From: JBMZCV01 sp049613665 | GTDB taxonomy: Bacteria; Bacteroidota; Bacteroidia; Chitinophagales; UBA2359 | Length of the DNA stretch: 33,190 nucleotides | Reading direction: 5' to 3' | Assembly (NCBI GenBank): GCA_049613665.1 | Contig: JBMZCV010000041.1 | Location: 1 to 33,190 of the forward strand | Part shown: one piece after another, positions 17,434-25,803 of the stretch | Numbering within the stretch: position 1 is the stretch's first letter | Layout: each line of letters starts with the position of its first letter | The notes under the pieces: model-generated | Told to the model about the DNA's origin: nothing | The model's database searches: none | What the model saw: the letters and a program-made list of their open reading frames with translations, nothing else | Translations under genes and position numbers: made by a program

Positions 17434-18147
17434 TTATTTTCCCAACAAAAATATGCAAGGCTTTTTATGAATATCTGGCTCTTGCGATTTCTTCCATTCT
17501 TGTATGCTCTTTGTTTTGATAAATTGCGACTCGAGGCTAATATTGCAAGCAATGCAAAGGCGAGTTTGATTTTTGCAGTTTTGCAATAAATCTTTGAAAA
17601 GGTGTGGATTTCGATAAGGTGTTTCTATAAAAATTTGCGTTTGCTTGTGAGCAATTTTGTCGAGGAACTGTATTTTCTTTTTGCGTTCTGCTTTTTTGAT
17701 GGGCAAATAGCCAAGAAATGCAAAGTTTTGGCCATTCAAACCAGAAGCCATCAAAGACAACAAAATGGAAGACGGCCCAACCAAAGGCACTACTTCTATA
17801 TTTTTTTGGTGTGCCAGCTCCACAATAACAGCCCCTGGGTCGGCAACCGCAGGGCAGCCTGCATCTGATAGCAAACCTATGTCATGGCCATTTTCGGCAG
17901 CTTCCAAAAAGTGCTGAAACTCATGGCTTTTCAAATGCTTGTCGAGATGATAAAAAGTCAAATCATCTATTTGCTTGCCATTTTTTTTGATGCCCAATTT
18001 TACTAAATAGCGGCGTGCATTTCGCAAACTTTCCACAATAAAATAATCTAATTTTTGAGCTGTTTCTGCCACATAAGCTGGCAAAACCGACAAGCCAGAG
18101 TCACCTAAAGTATTTGGAATGAGATATAATTTACCTTTTTGTTTCAT
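17434..18147 (-). CDS. RsmI-like SAM-dependent methyltransferase (tetrapyrrole methylase fold)
   Basis: The 237-residue protein has the tetrapyrrole methylase fold used by RsmI, which 2'-O-methylates C1402 of 16S rRNA. Visible motifs: N-terminal GKLYLIPNTLGD, SDAGCPAVADPG at 94-105, GPSS at 124-127, GYLP at 146-149 and ETPYR at 175-179. These correspond to SDAGTPxxSDPG, GPSA, GFLP and ESPHR in RsmI. It is shorter than typical RsmI (about 280) and lacks its C-terminal part. Bacteroidota often carry such a short paralogue; whether it is the RsmI enzyme or acts on another target is open. A good -7 box lies at 18186-18193, and the leader reads TTTTCAGGCTAAAAAAAT just before ATG. Confidence 0.82.
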   Translation of the reverse strand: MKQKGKLYLIPNTLGDSGLSVLPAYVAETAQKLDYFIVESLRNARRYLVKLGIKKNGKQIDDLTFYHLDKHLKSHEFQHFLEAAENGHDIGLLSDAGCPAVADPGAVIVELAHQKNIEVVPLVGPSSILLSLMASGLNGQNFAFLGYLPIKKAERKKKIQFLDKIAHKQTQIFIETPYRNPHLFKDLLQNCKNQTRLCIACNISLESQFIKTKSIQEWKKSQEPDIHKKPCIFLLGK

Positions 18148-18185
18148 ATTTTTTTAGCCTGAAAATGTTTGAAAAATGCGTTTTG

Positions 18186-18193
18186 CAAAGATA
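18186..18193 (-). promoter_or_regulatory. Bacteroidota -7 promoter element for the RsmI-like gene
   Basis: The leftward strand reads TATCTTTG followed by C, an exact TAnnTTTG match, 39 nt before the start codon. No clear -33 TTG is seen. Confidence 0.5.
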
Positions 18194-18242
18194 CATTTTC
18201 ATAGAATATTTTGTTTATTTTTAGCTAAAGTTCTACTTTTTT

Positions 18243-18379
18243 AATGCCTTTATTTAATCAAAAGTTTAGACATACTATTTTTTCTAGCTTAAAGTACCCA
18301 ATATTTGTAAATTTCATCGGCTTTTGAACTGAAAAATAGTATGTCTTTCTCGCTAAAAAATTTCTTTTGTCAAGGCATT
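18243..18379. mobile_element. Diverged relative of the MITE-like element, inverted orientation
   Basis: Read on the minus strand, the core (ACATACTATTTTTCAGTTC, then AAATTTACAAATATT, then AATAGTATGT) aligns with the inner module of the copies at 5571 and 10195. The inner arms are at 18270-18282 and 18332-18344. The CAATGGTTCGG ends are absent; different short ends AATGCCTT (18243-18250) and AAGGCATT (18372-18379) bound it. It fills the gap between two leftward genes. Confidence 0.6.
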
Positions 18380-18381
18380 TT

Positions 18382-19047
18382 TTATTTAGAAAACAAAGAA
18401 ATCGCTTTGCCATCGTATTTTGTGTCTGTAACGGTATCTAACATAAAAGCAGCGATGTCACGACGACTCACAAATATTTTACCGACTCGTTCTTTGGCAT
18501 TTTGCACTTTATAGCCTTTCGCATCTTTGTGTGTCAAAATAGCGGCTCGTGCGACAATAGACCGAACATCTTTTGCGGCAAACATCAAATTTTCGGCTCG
18601 TTCCATGTCGGCAAACAACTCACTTCCAATCATTGGAAAACTCAATTTTACGATAAGATACCAAAGCCAAGATTTTTCGCATTGCGGCCTAGAATCGCCC
18701 AAACCAACTGCCGACATTTGTACAAAGCGAGGCTTCGTTTCTTGTGCTTGAATGGCTTTCAAAATAGTTTTTACACCGCTTTCAACGATGTAATTCGGTG
18801 GTTTTGTTGTTCCTAAACAAGAAAGTACAATGTCTGTGCCTGCTACAAATTTTTTGACGACTTCCAAATCGCTAACACTTCCTTTTACAATATCTATGCT
18901 TTTGATGTCGGCTAATTTTGAAGGCGTACGAGCCAAAACTCTAACTTCAAAATCTCGTTTTAATGCTCCTTCCAACACATATTTTCCTGTTGCTCCTGTC
19001 GCTCCGATTATCGCAACGATAGGTTTTTTGTTTAAATTTCGTTTCAT
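18382..19047 (-). CDS. NAD(P)-binding oxidoreductase (atypical short-chain dehydrogenase / NAD(P)H-binding family)
   Basis: From ATG 19047 the protein has 221 residues. The nucleotide-binding loop GATGATGKYV is at about 15-24, and strand 2 ends VLARTP with an Arg that suggests NADPH preference. It matches the NAD(P)-binding family of NmrA/BVR-B-like proteins (SALSCLGTT-like strand 4, QMSAVG strand 5). The substrate is unknown. An in-frame start at 19086 would lie inside the predicted -7 box (19084-19091) and adds a Lys-rich stretch, so 19047 is preferred. It is divergent from an HxlR regulator, a common arrangement in which HxlR represses the oxidoreductase gene. Confidence 0.8.
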   Translation of the reverse strand: MKRNLNKKPIVAIIGATGATGKYVLEGALKRDFEVRVLARTPSKLADIKSIDIVKGSVSDLEVVKKFVAGTDIVLSCLGTTKPPNYIVESGVKTILKAIQAQETKPRFVQMSAVGLGDSRPQCEKSWLWYLIVKLSFPMIGSELFADMERAENLMFAAKDVRSIVARAAILTHKDAKGYKVQNAKERVGKIFVSRRDIAAFMLDTVTDTKYDGKAISLFSK

Positions 19048-19083
19048 TTTATTTTTAATGCTTTGTTTTTTAAATTTATGTTG

Positions 19084-19145
19084 CAAAAATAGCTTTTTTC
19101 AAGTATAAAAAGTATAGCACTATACTAAAGTATAGCGTATATTTG
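19084..19145. promoter_or_regulatory. Divergent promoter with a four-half-site operator array
   Basis: Both -7 boxes fit TAnnTTTG: TATTTTTG on the minus strand (19084-19091) for the oxidoreductase and TATATTTG on the plus strand (19138-19145) for the HxlR gene. Between them lie four copies of a 7-bp half-site starting at 19102 (AGTATAA), 19111 (AGTATAG), 19120 (CTATACT, inverted) and 19129 (AGTATAG), each exactly 9 bp apart. The middle pair forms the perfect palindrome AGTATAGCACTATACT (19111-19126). This is the expected position for an HxlR operator controlling both genes. Confidence 0.65.
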
Positions 19146-19162
19146 CACAAAAAAACATAAAC

Positions 19163-19564
19163 ATGGACAAAACATTGCAAGAAAAAATAGATAATTTTAA
19201 AAGTTATCGCATCGACAAACCACCTTTAGAAATTATCGCACATTACAAAAAAGAATTGCAAGCCATTCAAGACACTTTAGATATTGTTTCGGGCAGATGG
19301 AAAATCCAAATTATTTCTTTGCTTTGCAATTGCGAATTTAGATATTCGGAATTGCAAAAAGGCTTACCCAAAATCACGCCTCGAATGTTGTCGAAAGAAC
19401 TCAAAGATTTGGAGCAAAACGAATTGGTTATCCGAAAAGTACACGATACAATGCCCGTAAAAGTGAGCTACAAACTTTCTGATTATGGCTATACGCTTGT
19501 GCCTTTGATTGTAGAAATGACAGATTGGGGAATGGCTCACCGCAAAAAAATTATGCAGAAATAA
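19163..19564 (+). CDS. HxlR-family winged-helix transcriptional regulator
   Basis: The 133-residue protein matches the HxlR/MarR-like winged helix: VSGRWKIQII at about 42-51, RYSELQKGLPKITPRMLSKEL at about 60-80 containing the recognition helix, and the wing VSYKLSDYG at about 101-109. HxlR proteins bind as dimers to inverted repeats and often sense reactive electrophiles or oxidants through cysteine. The usual N-terminal cysteine is absent; the only cysteines are C55 and C57, so the sensing mode is uncertain. The divergent oxidoreductase and the half-site array next to both starts point to local, probably auto-regulated, control. Confidence 0.9.
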   Translation: MDKTLQEKIDNFKSYRIDKPPLEIIAHYKKELQAIQDTLDIVSGRWKIQIISLLCNCEFRYSELQKGLPKITPRMLSKELKDLEQNELVIRKVHDTMPVKVSYKLSDYGYTLVPLIVEMTDWGMAHRKKIMQK

Positions 19565-19778
19565 GTCTTTTTGTCGTCGTATAAAAAGGAACTTTTTAAC
19601 GATATTTCGAGTTTTTATAAGTAGCTTACCAAAACACTTCTAGCAAGCATTTTTTGTAACTGTTTAGCACTAACAATTTTGGCTAAAAAACACCTTTTTT
19701 CATTTATATTTCAGCTTTTTTTTGCTCAAAAGTCTATTGCTAAATAGTTACCATTTTTTTTCATAGAAAATTAGAATC

Positions 19779-22577
19779 ATGTCTGAAAACACATCAATAA
19801 CACCAAATTCAAACACACAATTAGAAGGAAATACTTACGAAATTATTAGAAATAGGCTGCAAAAGCATGGAAATGAGCTTATTGTTCGCTTAAATAATTT
19901 GAATGATGCACGAAAAGATGTTTTCGGAGCAGTAGAAACAACTTTGATTGCAAGCGACAGAATTTCTACCGAAAATAATTGTTTGGCGGCCGATATTCTT
20001 GCACTCGACAATTTGTGTCTTTTCGGCTACAATGTGTATATGGGCTTGAAAAGTGAAGTAGATTTGAGTGATGTGTTTAGTTTATATGAATTTAGTGGCA
20101 ATAATTTTCACGAAAAATCGCTAGAAATCATTGAAGATGAGCGTTTTCTTGATGATTTTCGCAATATGTATCGCTATTATCGTCATACGGCTTTTGTTAG
20201 GTTCACGATTTTGAATGCTCATTTGTATATGATTTTCAAAATTGGCAAAAATCATAGCGATATAAAAGTGTTTAAATGGATTATTCAAGCCGATAATACT
20301 TTACAATACATTGATGATAGAAGTGCTGCCGAAGTACGTTTGCCAGAGCAATATGAATTTGAGTGGCAGCGAACAAGGCGAGATATGCACCGAAATGGCA
20401 AGCATCCACATGTTTCTATTCAAGACCGTTTGTTTGTCGAAACGGTTGGCGGCGATTTGACCATAAAAATTGAAGATAATACTGAAAGTGGCAAAGGCAT
20501 TTATGCGGAAGATGTGCAGTATAAAGAGCAAAGTTTGGACGATGGCGAGTATTTTTTCGCTGATTTGGGCAATTTGATAGCCTTGAAAATAAAGCCTTAT
20601 CGTGAGTCGGCACGCTATTTTATTTATAATGCAAAGGTGCAAACCGTAAAAAGAAGCGACACTTTAGAAGACTCTGCTGTTTTGTTGCCAGACGGCCACG
20701 GCTTGATTTTTTCTGATGGCTATTTTTTGCAAACAGGCGAGTTTAAGCGTTTCGATAAGCAAATAAGAGGCATGAGATTTGAGAAAAGAATCGTGTCGCC
20801 AAATGGAGAAGATTATTTGTTTGTGTTTTATCATCCAGCGAGCAGCGAATACATTTTGATGTCTTACAATATCATTGAACAAAAGGTTAGTACGCCTATT
20901 TTGTGCAATGGCTATACTTGCTTTCCCAATGGCGAACTTTGTTATTTTCGTGCCGAAAAAGAACCTACCAAACATCATGTTATACAGATTTGGCAAACGC
21001 CATACACTAAAGATGAGCCGATTACGAATGTAGATAAAGATAATTTTTTGTTTAAAATCGGCAATAAAGACATTGTGAGAGCGATGGCCGAATGCCACGA
21101 AATTTTGAAGCTGCTACAAAAACAAGACTCTTACGCCAACCTTTATTTAGACCTTGTAAAAGAAACAACAGATGTTTTAGATAGCTATTATTGGATTGAT
21201 AAGCCTGTTACTTTCTTGCTCAACGAACCGCTTTTGGAGATAAAAAAAGCGGCTACAACTGCCATTGATGAGTTTGAAAAAGTGCAACGCATTCGCCAAA
21301 ATACAAAAGAGCAAGTTGCTACTATTTCTAAAAAAGCAGAGGGTTTATTTACAAAAACAAAACGCACACGATTTGACGATATTGACAAATATGTGCAGTT
21401 TTTGGCCAACTTTAGAATGCTTCGAGGCGAAACGATTTCACTCAAAGAGTTGCGATATATTGATGGAGATTGGGTAAACGATTTGGAGCAAAAACTCGGT
21501 GCAGAAAGTGAGCGTTTGTCGCAAAACTGTGTGACATTTTTGCTAAAACCTGATGCTTTGCAGCATTATCACGATAAAATAGCGGCTCAAAAAGACGAAA
21601 TTGGGACAGTAAAAAAAGGAAGTGAAGCCAAAAAGTTGGGCGAAGAAATTGCACAAGTAGGCAAGGAATTGGAAATGTTGATTGATATTGTCAGCAATTT
21701 GAAAATAGAAGATGCAACTCATACTACCCAAATTATTGAGCAAATTTCGAGCATTTTCGTTGGCTTAAATCAGAGCAAAGCAAAGCTAAAAAATCGTCAA
21801 AAAGATTTGTTAAGTACCGAAGCTTTGGCAGAGTTTACGGCACAATTGAAGCTTTTAGACCAGAGTTTAATCAATTATTTGGATATTTCGGATACACCGC
21901 AAAAGTGCGATGAGTATTTGACAAAATTGATGATTAGCTTAGAAGAATTGGAAGGCAAGTATGTTGATTTTCAAGAGTTTACGGCAGAAATAAGCGAAAA
22001 AAGAGAGAATTTGTATGAAGCTTTCGAAACGAGAAAGCTAAGTTTGATAGAGGCGAAAAACCGTAGAACAGCAGCTTTACAGTCGGCAGCGAATCGGATT
22101 TTTAAAGGCATCAAAAACAGATTAAAAAACTTCAAAACTATTGAAGAAATCAATGCTTATTTTGCGGCCGATTTGATGATTGAAAAGGTGCGAGATATTG
22201 CGAAGCAGTTGTTTGAGTTGGAAGATACTGTGAAAGCCGATGATGTGCAAAGTCAGCTAAAAAGTTTGAAACTAGAAGGTATCAGACAACTGAAAGATAA
22301 GCAAGAATTGTTTGTAGATGGTGGCAATATCATCAAAATGGGCAAACATTTGTTTTCGGTCAATACGCAGCCGCTAGATTTGACGATTGTAGAGCGAGAT
22401 GGCGATATGTTTTTTCATCTGACAGGCACTAACTTTTTTGAACGTATAGAAGATGAAGCGTTTTTGAAAACAAAAGCAGTTTGGCAACAGCATCTTATTT
22501 CGGAAAATGAAACGGTGTATCGTGCCGAATATTTGGCTTATCAGGTGTTTTTGGAGTTGATGAAAGGGGAACTTTAG
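19779..22577 (+). CDS. DUF3686-family 'DNA repair ATPase', lacking the C-terminal AAA+ half
   Basis: The 932-residue protein begins with the conserved opening of the DUF3686 family (TYEIIRNRL ... NNLNDARKDVFG ... STENNCLAADI ... FGYNVYMGL at about 22-95). Long coiled-coil stretches follow (about 485-860). Family members I know of run well past 1,500 residues and carry an AAA+ ATPase in the second half. Here the frame stops right after VYRAEYLAYQVFLEL, and I see no Walker A motif. The ~70 nt after the stop show no continuation in any frame, so this looks like loss or replacement of the 3' half rather than a point frameshift. A stand-alone short variant that uses the downstream ATPase in trans is the alternative. 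The role of the family in DNA repair is annotation history, not established here. Confidence 0.72.
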   Translation: MSENTSITPNSNTQLEGNTYEIIRNRLQKHGNELIVRLNNLNDARKDVFGAVETTLIASDRISTENNCLAADILALDNLCLFGYNVYMGLKSEVDLSDVFSLYEFSGNNFHEKSLEIIEDERFLDDFRNMYRYYRHTAFVRFTILNAHLYMIFKIGKNHSDIKVFKWIIQADNTLQYIDDRSAAEVRLPEQYEFEWQRTRRDMHRNGKHPHVSIQDRLFVETVGGDLTIKIEDNTESGKGIYAEDVQYKEQSLDDGEYFFADLGNLIALKIKPYRESARYFIYNAKVQTVKRSDTLEDSAVLLPDGHGLIFSDGYFLQTGEFKRFDKQIRGMRFEKRIVSPNGEDYLFVFYHPASSEYILMSYNIIEQKVSTPILCNGYTCFPNGELCYFRAEKEPTKHHVIQIWQTPYTKDEPITNVDKDNFLFKIGNKDIVRAMAECHEILKLLQKQDSYANLYLDLVKETTDVLDSYYWIDKPVTFLLNEPLLEIKKAATTAIDEFEKVQRIRQNTKEQVATISKKAEGLFTKTKRTRFDDIDKYVQFLANFRMLRGETISLKELRYIDGDWVNDLEQKLGAESERLSQNCVTFLLKPDALQHYHDKIAAQKDEIGTVKKGSEAKKLGEEIAQVGKELEMLIDIVSNLKIEDATHTTQIIEQISSIFVGLNQSKAKLKNRQKDLLSTEALAEFTAQLKLLDQSLINYLDISDTPQKCDEYLTKLMISLEELEGKYVDFQEFTAEISEKRENLYEAFETRKLSLIEAKNRRTAALQSAANRIFKGIKNRLKNFKTIEEINAYFAADLMIEKVRDIAKQLFELEDTVKADDVQSQLKSLKLEGIRQLKDKQELFVDGGNIIKMGKHLFSVNTQPLDLTIVERDGDMFFHLTGTNFFERIEDEAFLKTKAVWQQHLISENETVYRAEYLAYQVFLELMKGEL

Positions 22578-22619
22578 TTTTTTGGTGGAAAAGGAAAATA
22601 ATTTGTAAGGATATTATTT

Positions 22620-22627
22620 TATATTTG
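22620..22627 (+). promoter_or_regulatory. -7 promoter element for the AAA ATPase gene
   Basis: TATATTTG fits TAnnTTTG and lies 22 nt before the ATG at 22650, in the short gap after the DUF3686 gene. It suggests the ATPase pair has its own promoter. Confidence 0.4.
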
Positions 22628-22649
22628 AGCATCGTTTTATAAAAAGAAA

Positions 22650-23777
22650 ATGACAATGAAACAAGAGCGATTAAAATTGAGTAACATACATTTGAAAGGC
22701 TATAAATCTATCAATAGCGATGGACAAAGCATTGATTTTCAAGACATTACGATATTTTTGGGAGCAAATGCGGCTGGAAAAAGCAATTTAATTTCGTTTT
22801 TTTCTATGCTTGATTATATGATGGGTAAATCTTTGCAGGTTTTTGTTGGTGAAAATGGTTCGGTAGATTCATTTTTGCATTATGGTTCAAAACAAACAAG
22901 TGAAATAGAAGCTACAATTCAATTTACGAATGATATAGAGAAAAACATTTACAAATTCATACTTTCTCATGCCGTAAATGATACTTTGATATTTAAAGAA
23001 GAAAATTTAATTTTAGAAAAAGATAATCAAAAACCATTTAAAATTAGCTCACGTTCTGGCTTAAAAGAAAGGAAGAGTTTTTTTTCAGATAAAGAAACAG
23101 ATTTTCTAAAAACAATTCATTTTCTATTAATAAACTGCAAAGTTTTTCAGTTTCATGATACTTCAAAAACGGCTAAAGTAAGAAACAAAATTTTTATTCA
23201 TGACAACTCTTTTTTATACCATGATGGCAGAAACTTAGCCGCTTTTCTATATTTATTAAAGCTAAAAGAAAGAAAATATTACGATAGAATTGTGCGATAT
23301 ATTCAGCAAATTATGCCACGTTTTGGCGATTTTGAACTGATACCTTCTCTGCTAAATGAAAATTATATCATGCTCAATTGGCGAGAAAAAAAGTCAGATT
23401 ATTTGTTTGGGCCGCATCAAATTTCAGATGGAAGTTTGCGATTTATGTGTTTAGCGACTTTATTGTTGCAGCCGCCAAAATTCCTACCTTCAGTTATCAT
23501 TCTCGACGAACCAGAATTGGGTTTGCATCCTTCTGCAATTTCGGTTTTGCGAGGCATGACAAAAATAGCTAGTCGGTATTGTCAAATTGTAATGGCTACA
23601 CAATCTACTCGTTTGGTTGATGAGTTTGAAGCGAAAAATATTGTAGTAGTAGAGCGAGACGATAAGGAAAATTGCAGTATTTATAAAACACTTGACGAAG
23701 AAAAATTGCAAACTTGGCTAGAGAATTATAGCTTGAGCGAGTTGTGGGAAAAAAATGTTTTGGGAAGGCAGCCATGA
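22650..23777 (+). CDS. AAA_21-type (ABC-like) ATPase, partner of the DUF4276 gene
   Basis: The 375-residue cytoplasmic ATPase opens with LSNIHLKGYKSIN, typical of RecF/SMC-like AAA_15/AAA_21 proteins. Walker A is GANAAGKSN (38-46). An ABC-like signature SDGSLRFM lies at about 257-264. Walker B is VIILDEPELGLHP (282-294) with D286 and E287, followed by ATQST in place of the usual switch His. The protein is full length and all motifs are intact. Its stop overlaps the start of the DUF4276 gene (ATGA), so the two are translationally coupled. Such pairs are widespread and mobile and have the look of defence or conflict modules, which is inference from architecture. The start could also be the ATG at 22656. 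Confidence 0.85.
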   Translation: MTMKQERLKLSNIHLKGYKSINSDGQSIDFQDITIFLGANAAGKSNLISFFSMLDYMMGKSLQVFVGENGSVDSFLHYGSKQTSEIEATIQFTNDIEKNIYKFILSHAVNDTLIFKEENLILEKDNQKPFKISSRSGLKERKSFFSDKETDFLKTIHFLLINCKVFQFHDTSKTAKVRNKIFIHDNSFLYHDGRNLAAFLYLLKLKERKYYDRIVRYIQQIMPRFGDFELIPSLLNENYIMLNWREKKSDYLFGPHQISDGSLRFMCLATLLLQPPKFLPSVIILDEPELGLHPSAISVLRGMTKIASRYCQIVMATQSTRLVDEFEAKNIVVVERDDKENCSIYKTLDEEKLQTWLENYSLSELWEKNVLGRQP

Positions 23778-23957
23778 TGAAATTTATCAGACTAAACATA
23801 ACGGCAGAAGGCCAAACAGAAGAGCGTTTTGTAAAAGATACTTTAGCAACATGGTGCTACACTTGCGGCTTTAGACGGCATTGAATCTTTAAAATCAAAC
23901 TGCTTACATTTCAAAGATTGGCTAGAAAAATTAGAAAAGCTATCGAAAAGAAAATAA
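23774..23957 (+). pseudogene. DUF4276 gene remnant: internal deletion plus frameshift
   Basis: The frame from ATG 23774 encodes MKFIRLNITAEGQTEERFVK, the hallmark N-terminus of DUF4276 proteins, then runs out of frame and stops at 23882-23884 (36 codons). From 23856 the next frame encodes ALDGIESLKSNCLHFKDWLE and ends at 23955-23957. That is the kind of C-terminus (Gly-Leu/Ile-Glu ... Cys-x-His-Phe ... Trp) found at the end of DUF4276 proteins. Intact members have roughly 200 or more residues, so most of the middle is missing, with the junction near 23850. The ATGA overlap with the ATPase gene is preserved. The intact upstream ATPase has therefore lost its partner. Confidence 0.8.
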
Positions 23958-24014
23958 CGAAAAACACGCCATTACACAAAGAAAAAAACTTTGCATAATG
24001 GCGTTTCGTTTTTT
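23958..24014 (+). terminator. Terminator of the ATPase-DUF4276 operon
   Basis: CGCCATTA pairs with TAATGGCG, extended by CACAAAG/CTTTG inside and CGAAA/TTTCG outside, ending in a T run at about 24010. It begins directly after the last DUF4276 codon. Confidence 0.65.
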
Positions 24015-24151
24015 GAAATAAGTATCAAGCATTATTTTTATAAATGTATTAGAACTATGATTTTTAACAGATAGACTTCTGTTATTTATCCAACAGTTTT
24101 AACAAACACTATTTAAGTAGTTAGCACAAATCGTTAAATGGTGCTCAAAAC

Positions 24152-24592
24152 TTATTTTATAATTTCGATATATTGATTGGTATTCAAAACGCCATTTACC
24201 TGATAGCTTTCCAAAACACTATAATTATCTTTTGCCAAAAAACAAGTATTACATTTTTTGCTTTCGGTTTTTATATCTGCCATTTCTATTACAAAATCAC
24301 TTTTTCGAAATTCTATTCGATAATCATTTGCTGGCTCAAAAGGAAATGGCATCAACAAAACGAACTCGTCAGAATCATTGACTTCTCTAATTGAAGTTAC
24401 ATAAGCACTATCTATTTCATCTGTAAAATTGCTGTTTTTCACATAAGATTTCAGAAAAATACTATCTACTTCTTCTGCTTCAAAGTTGATGAGCCTTATT
24501 TCATTGATGTCAAAAGCACTTAAACAATCTTTTTTGGTACAACAAGAAGCAAATAAAATAATTATTAAATAAAAAGTAATTAAATTTCTCAT
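24152..24592 (-). CDS. Hypothetical lipoprotein
   Basis: The 146-residue protein has a type II signal peptide with lipobox FASC (Cys17 as the lipid anchor). The mature part contains a Cys pair (CNTC) and beta-rich segments such as FVLLMPFPFEPANDYRIEF. I do not recognise a family. It is convergent with the ATPase locus and divergent from the 24771 gene. Export to the periplasm or outer membrane follows from the lipobox; function is unknown. Confidence 0.65.
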   Translation of the reverse strand: MRNLITFYLIIILFASCCTKKDCLSAFDINEIRLINFEAEEVDSIFLKSYVKNSNFTDEIDSAYVTSIREVNDSDEFVLLMPFPFEPANDYRIEFRKSDFVIEMADIKTESKKCNTCFLAKDNYSVLESYQVNGVLNTNQYIEIIK

Positions 24593-24770
24593 AACAGTTT
24601 AAATTTTTGTTAAAAGCTTGCTACTTTAAAATAAGCTTTTTTGAGTAGTTATACAAACTAAACAAAAAGCTGCTTTTTTACATTTTTGTGAAAATTTTGA
24701 TAACGGATATAAAAGTTTTATTTTAGATGTGCTACAAAAACCTTTTCAACTTCAATAAATGTATCGTATT

Positions 24771-25748
24771 ATGAGAAAAATAAATTTACTAAAATTTACT
24801 ATTTTGTTTTTTGCTTTTCAAAATATGTTTGGACAAGCTTCTGGCAATATAAATTACTCACAAAAACAACAAAACTTTTGCAACTATACCTATACGTCAG
24901 ACCATAATATTAATCTAGAATTTCAGAAAAATAGCGATATTATTTTGAGTGTAAAAGCTTTGGCAAATGTTAAAGCAGATGCTTATGTTGCGATTTTTAA
25001 TGTAACACAAGTAGGCAAAGATATAGTAGAAGTCAATGATTTGATAAATGCACGCATTAAGATGGTGGAAAATGCAGTGCAAAATGAAGAAAATGCTACA
25101 TTTTTTGTAGATATGCTTTCTTTTGTGCCAATATATGAATACGAAGTAGAAAAAAAAATATTTAGCAAAAAAACATATAATGAAATTCCAAAAGGGTTTG
25201 AGGTCAAAAAAAACTTGCATATCCAATTTAATGAAGCCACTTATTTAGACTCTTTGGTGGCGATGTGTGCGAAAGCCGAAATTTATGATTTAGTGAAAGT
25301 TGATTATGTTTCAGAAGTTTTAGGGCATAAAAAGCAAGAGCTAAAAACGCAAGCCTTGACGATGCTCAAAGAAAAACAAAAGAGCTATGAAGATTTGTTG
25401 GGAAGTTCTTTCAGAGATTTTGAGAAGGATTTGGTAGATGCTTTCAAAGTTGTCTATCCTGTTGAGATGTATCAATCATATCAAGCTTTTTCGAGGTCTT
25501 CTTTGCACCCAAAAAAGTATGCAAATGTGCAAGTTGCAGACAAGTCAAACTCTACTTTTTATCAATCTGTTATGGATAAGGATTTTGATTTGGTGATAGA
25601 GCCACTTATTATAGAGCCTGTTATTCAGTTGATGTATGAAGTGAAAATGAAAATAAAACGTCCTAAAAAAGTAAATTTACCAAGAACCCAAAAGGAGTAT
25701 TTGATGATTTCTTCGGAAGGTGAGATAAAACATTTAGATATAAAGTAA
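24771..25748 (+). CDS. Secreted protein, possibly SIMPL/DUF541-like
   Basis: From ATG 24771 the protein has 325 residues and starts with a signal peptide ending near MFGQA. The ATG at 24759 would add four residues. The segment at about 45-95 (ILSVKALANVKADAYVAIFNVTQVGKD ... VNDLINARIKMV) resembles the start of SIMPL (DUF541) domains, which open with a strand carrying a conserved Ala/Asp and go on to a helix of this type. The rest fits an alpha/beta repeat but is too diverged to be certain. The C-terminus is basic (KMKIKRPKKVNLP). No neighbouring gene informs the role. It ends 56 nt before the convergent galE stop, with a hairpin between. Confidence 0.55.
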   Translation: MRKINLLKFTILFFAFQNMFGQASGNINYSQKQQNFCNYTYTSDHNINLEFQKNSDIILSVKALANVKADAYVAIFNVTQVGKDIVEVNDLINARIKMVENAVQNEENATFFVDMLSFVPIYEYEVEKKIFSKKTYNEIPKGFEVKKNLHIQFNEATYLDSLVAMCAKAEIYDLVKVDYVSEVLGHKKQELKTQALTMLKEKQKSYEDLLGSSFRDFEKDLVDAFKVVYPVEMYQSYQAFSRSSLHPKKYANVQVADKSNSTFYQSVMDKDFDLVIEPLIIEPVIQLMYEVKMKIKRPKKVNLPRTQKEYLMISSEGEIKHLDIK

Positions 25749-25759
25749 TTTTTTTTAGA

Positions 25760-25800
25760 AATGAGTTGAAAAACACTTTTGAAGTGCCTTTCAACTCATT
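25760..25800. terminator. Bidirectional terminator between the convergent SIMPL-like and galE genes
   Basis: AATGAGTTGAAA pairs with TTTCAACTCATT, with inner ACTT/AAGT pairing. A T run precedes it on the plus strand. It lies between two converging stop codons. Confidence 0.65.
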
Positions 25801-25803
25801 CCT

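Noticed and set aside
16233..18147. A biosynthetic operon of two methyltransferases
   Set aside because: The two enzymes have unrelated folds, and the 265-nt gap contains two hairpin repeats, so shared function or transcription is not supported.
19048..19086. Extended oxidoreductase start at 19086
   Set aside because: The codon overlaps the predicted -7 box at 19084-19091, and the added residues are a Lys/Gln-rich stretch before the nucleotide-binding strand.
22578..22649. Simple frameshift in the DUF3686 gene
   Set aside because: No frame of the 72 nt after the stop continues the protein, and an unrelated gene follows at once, so a larger loss or replacement is more likely.
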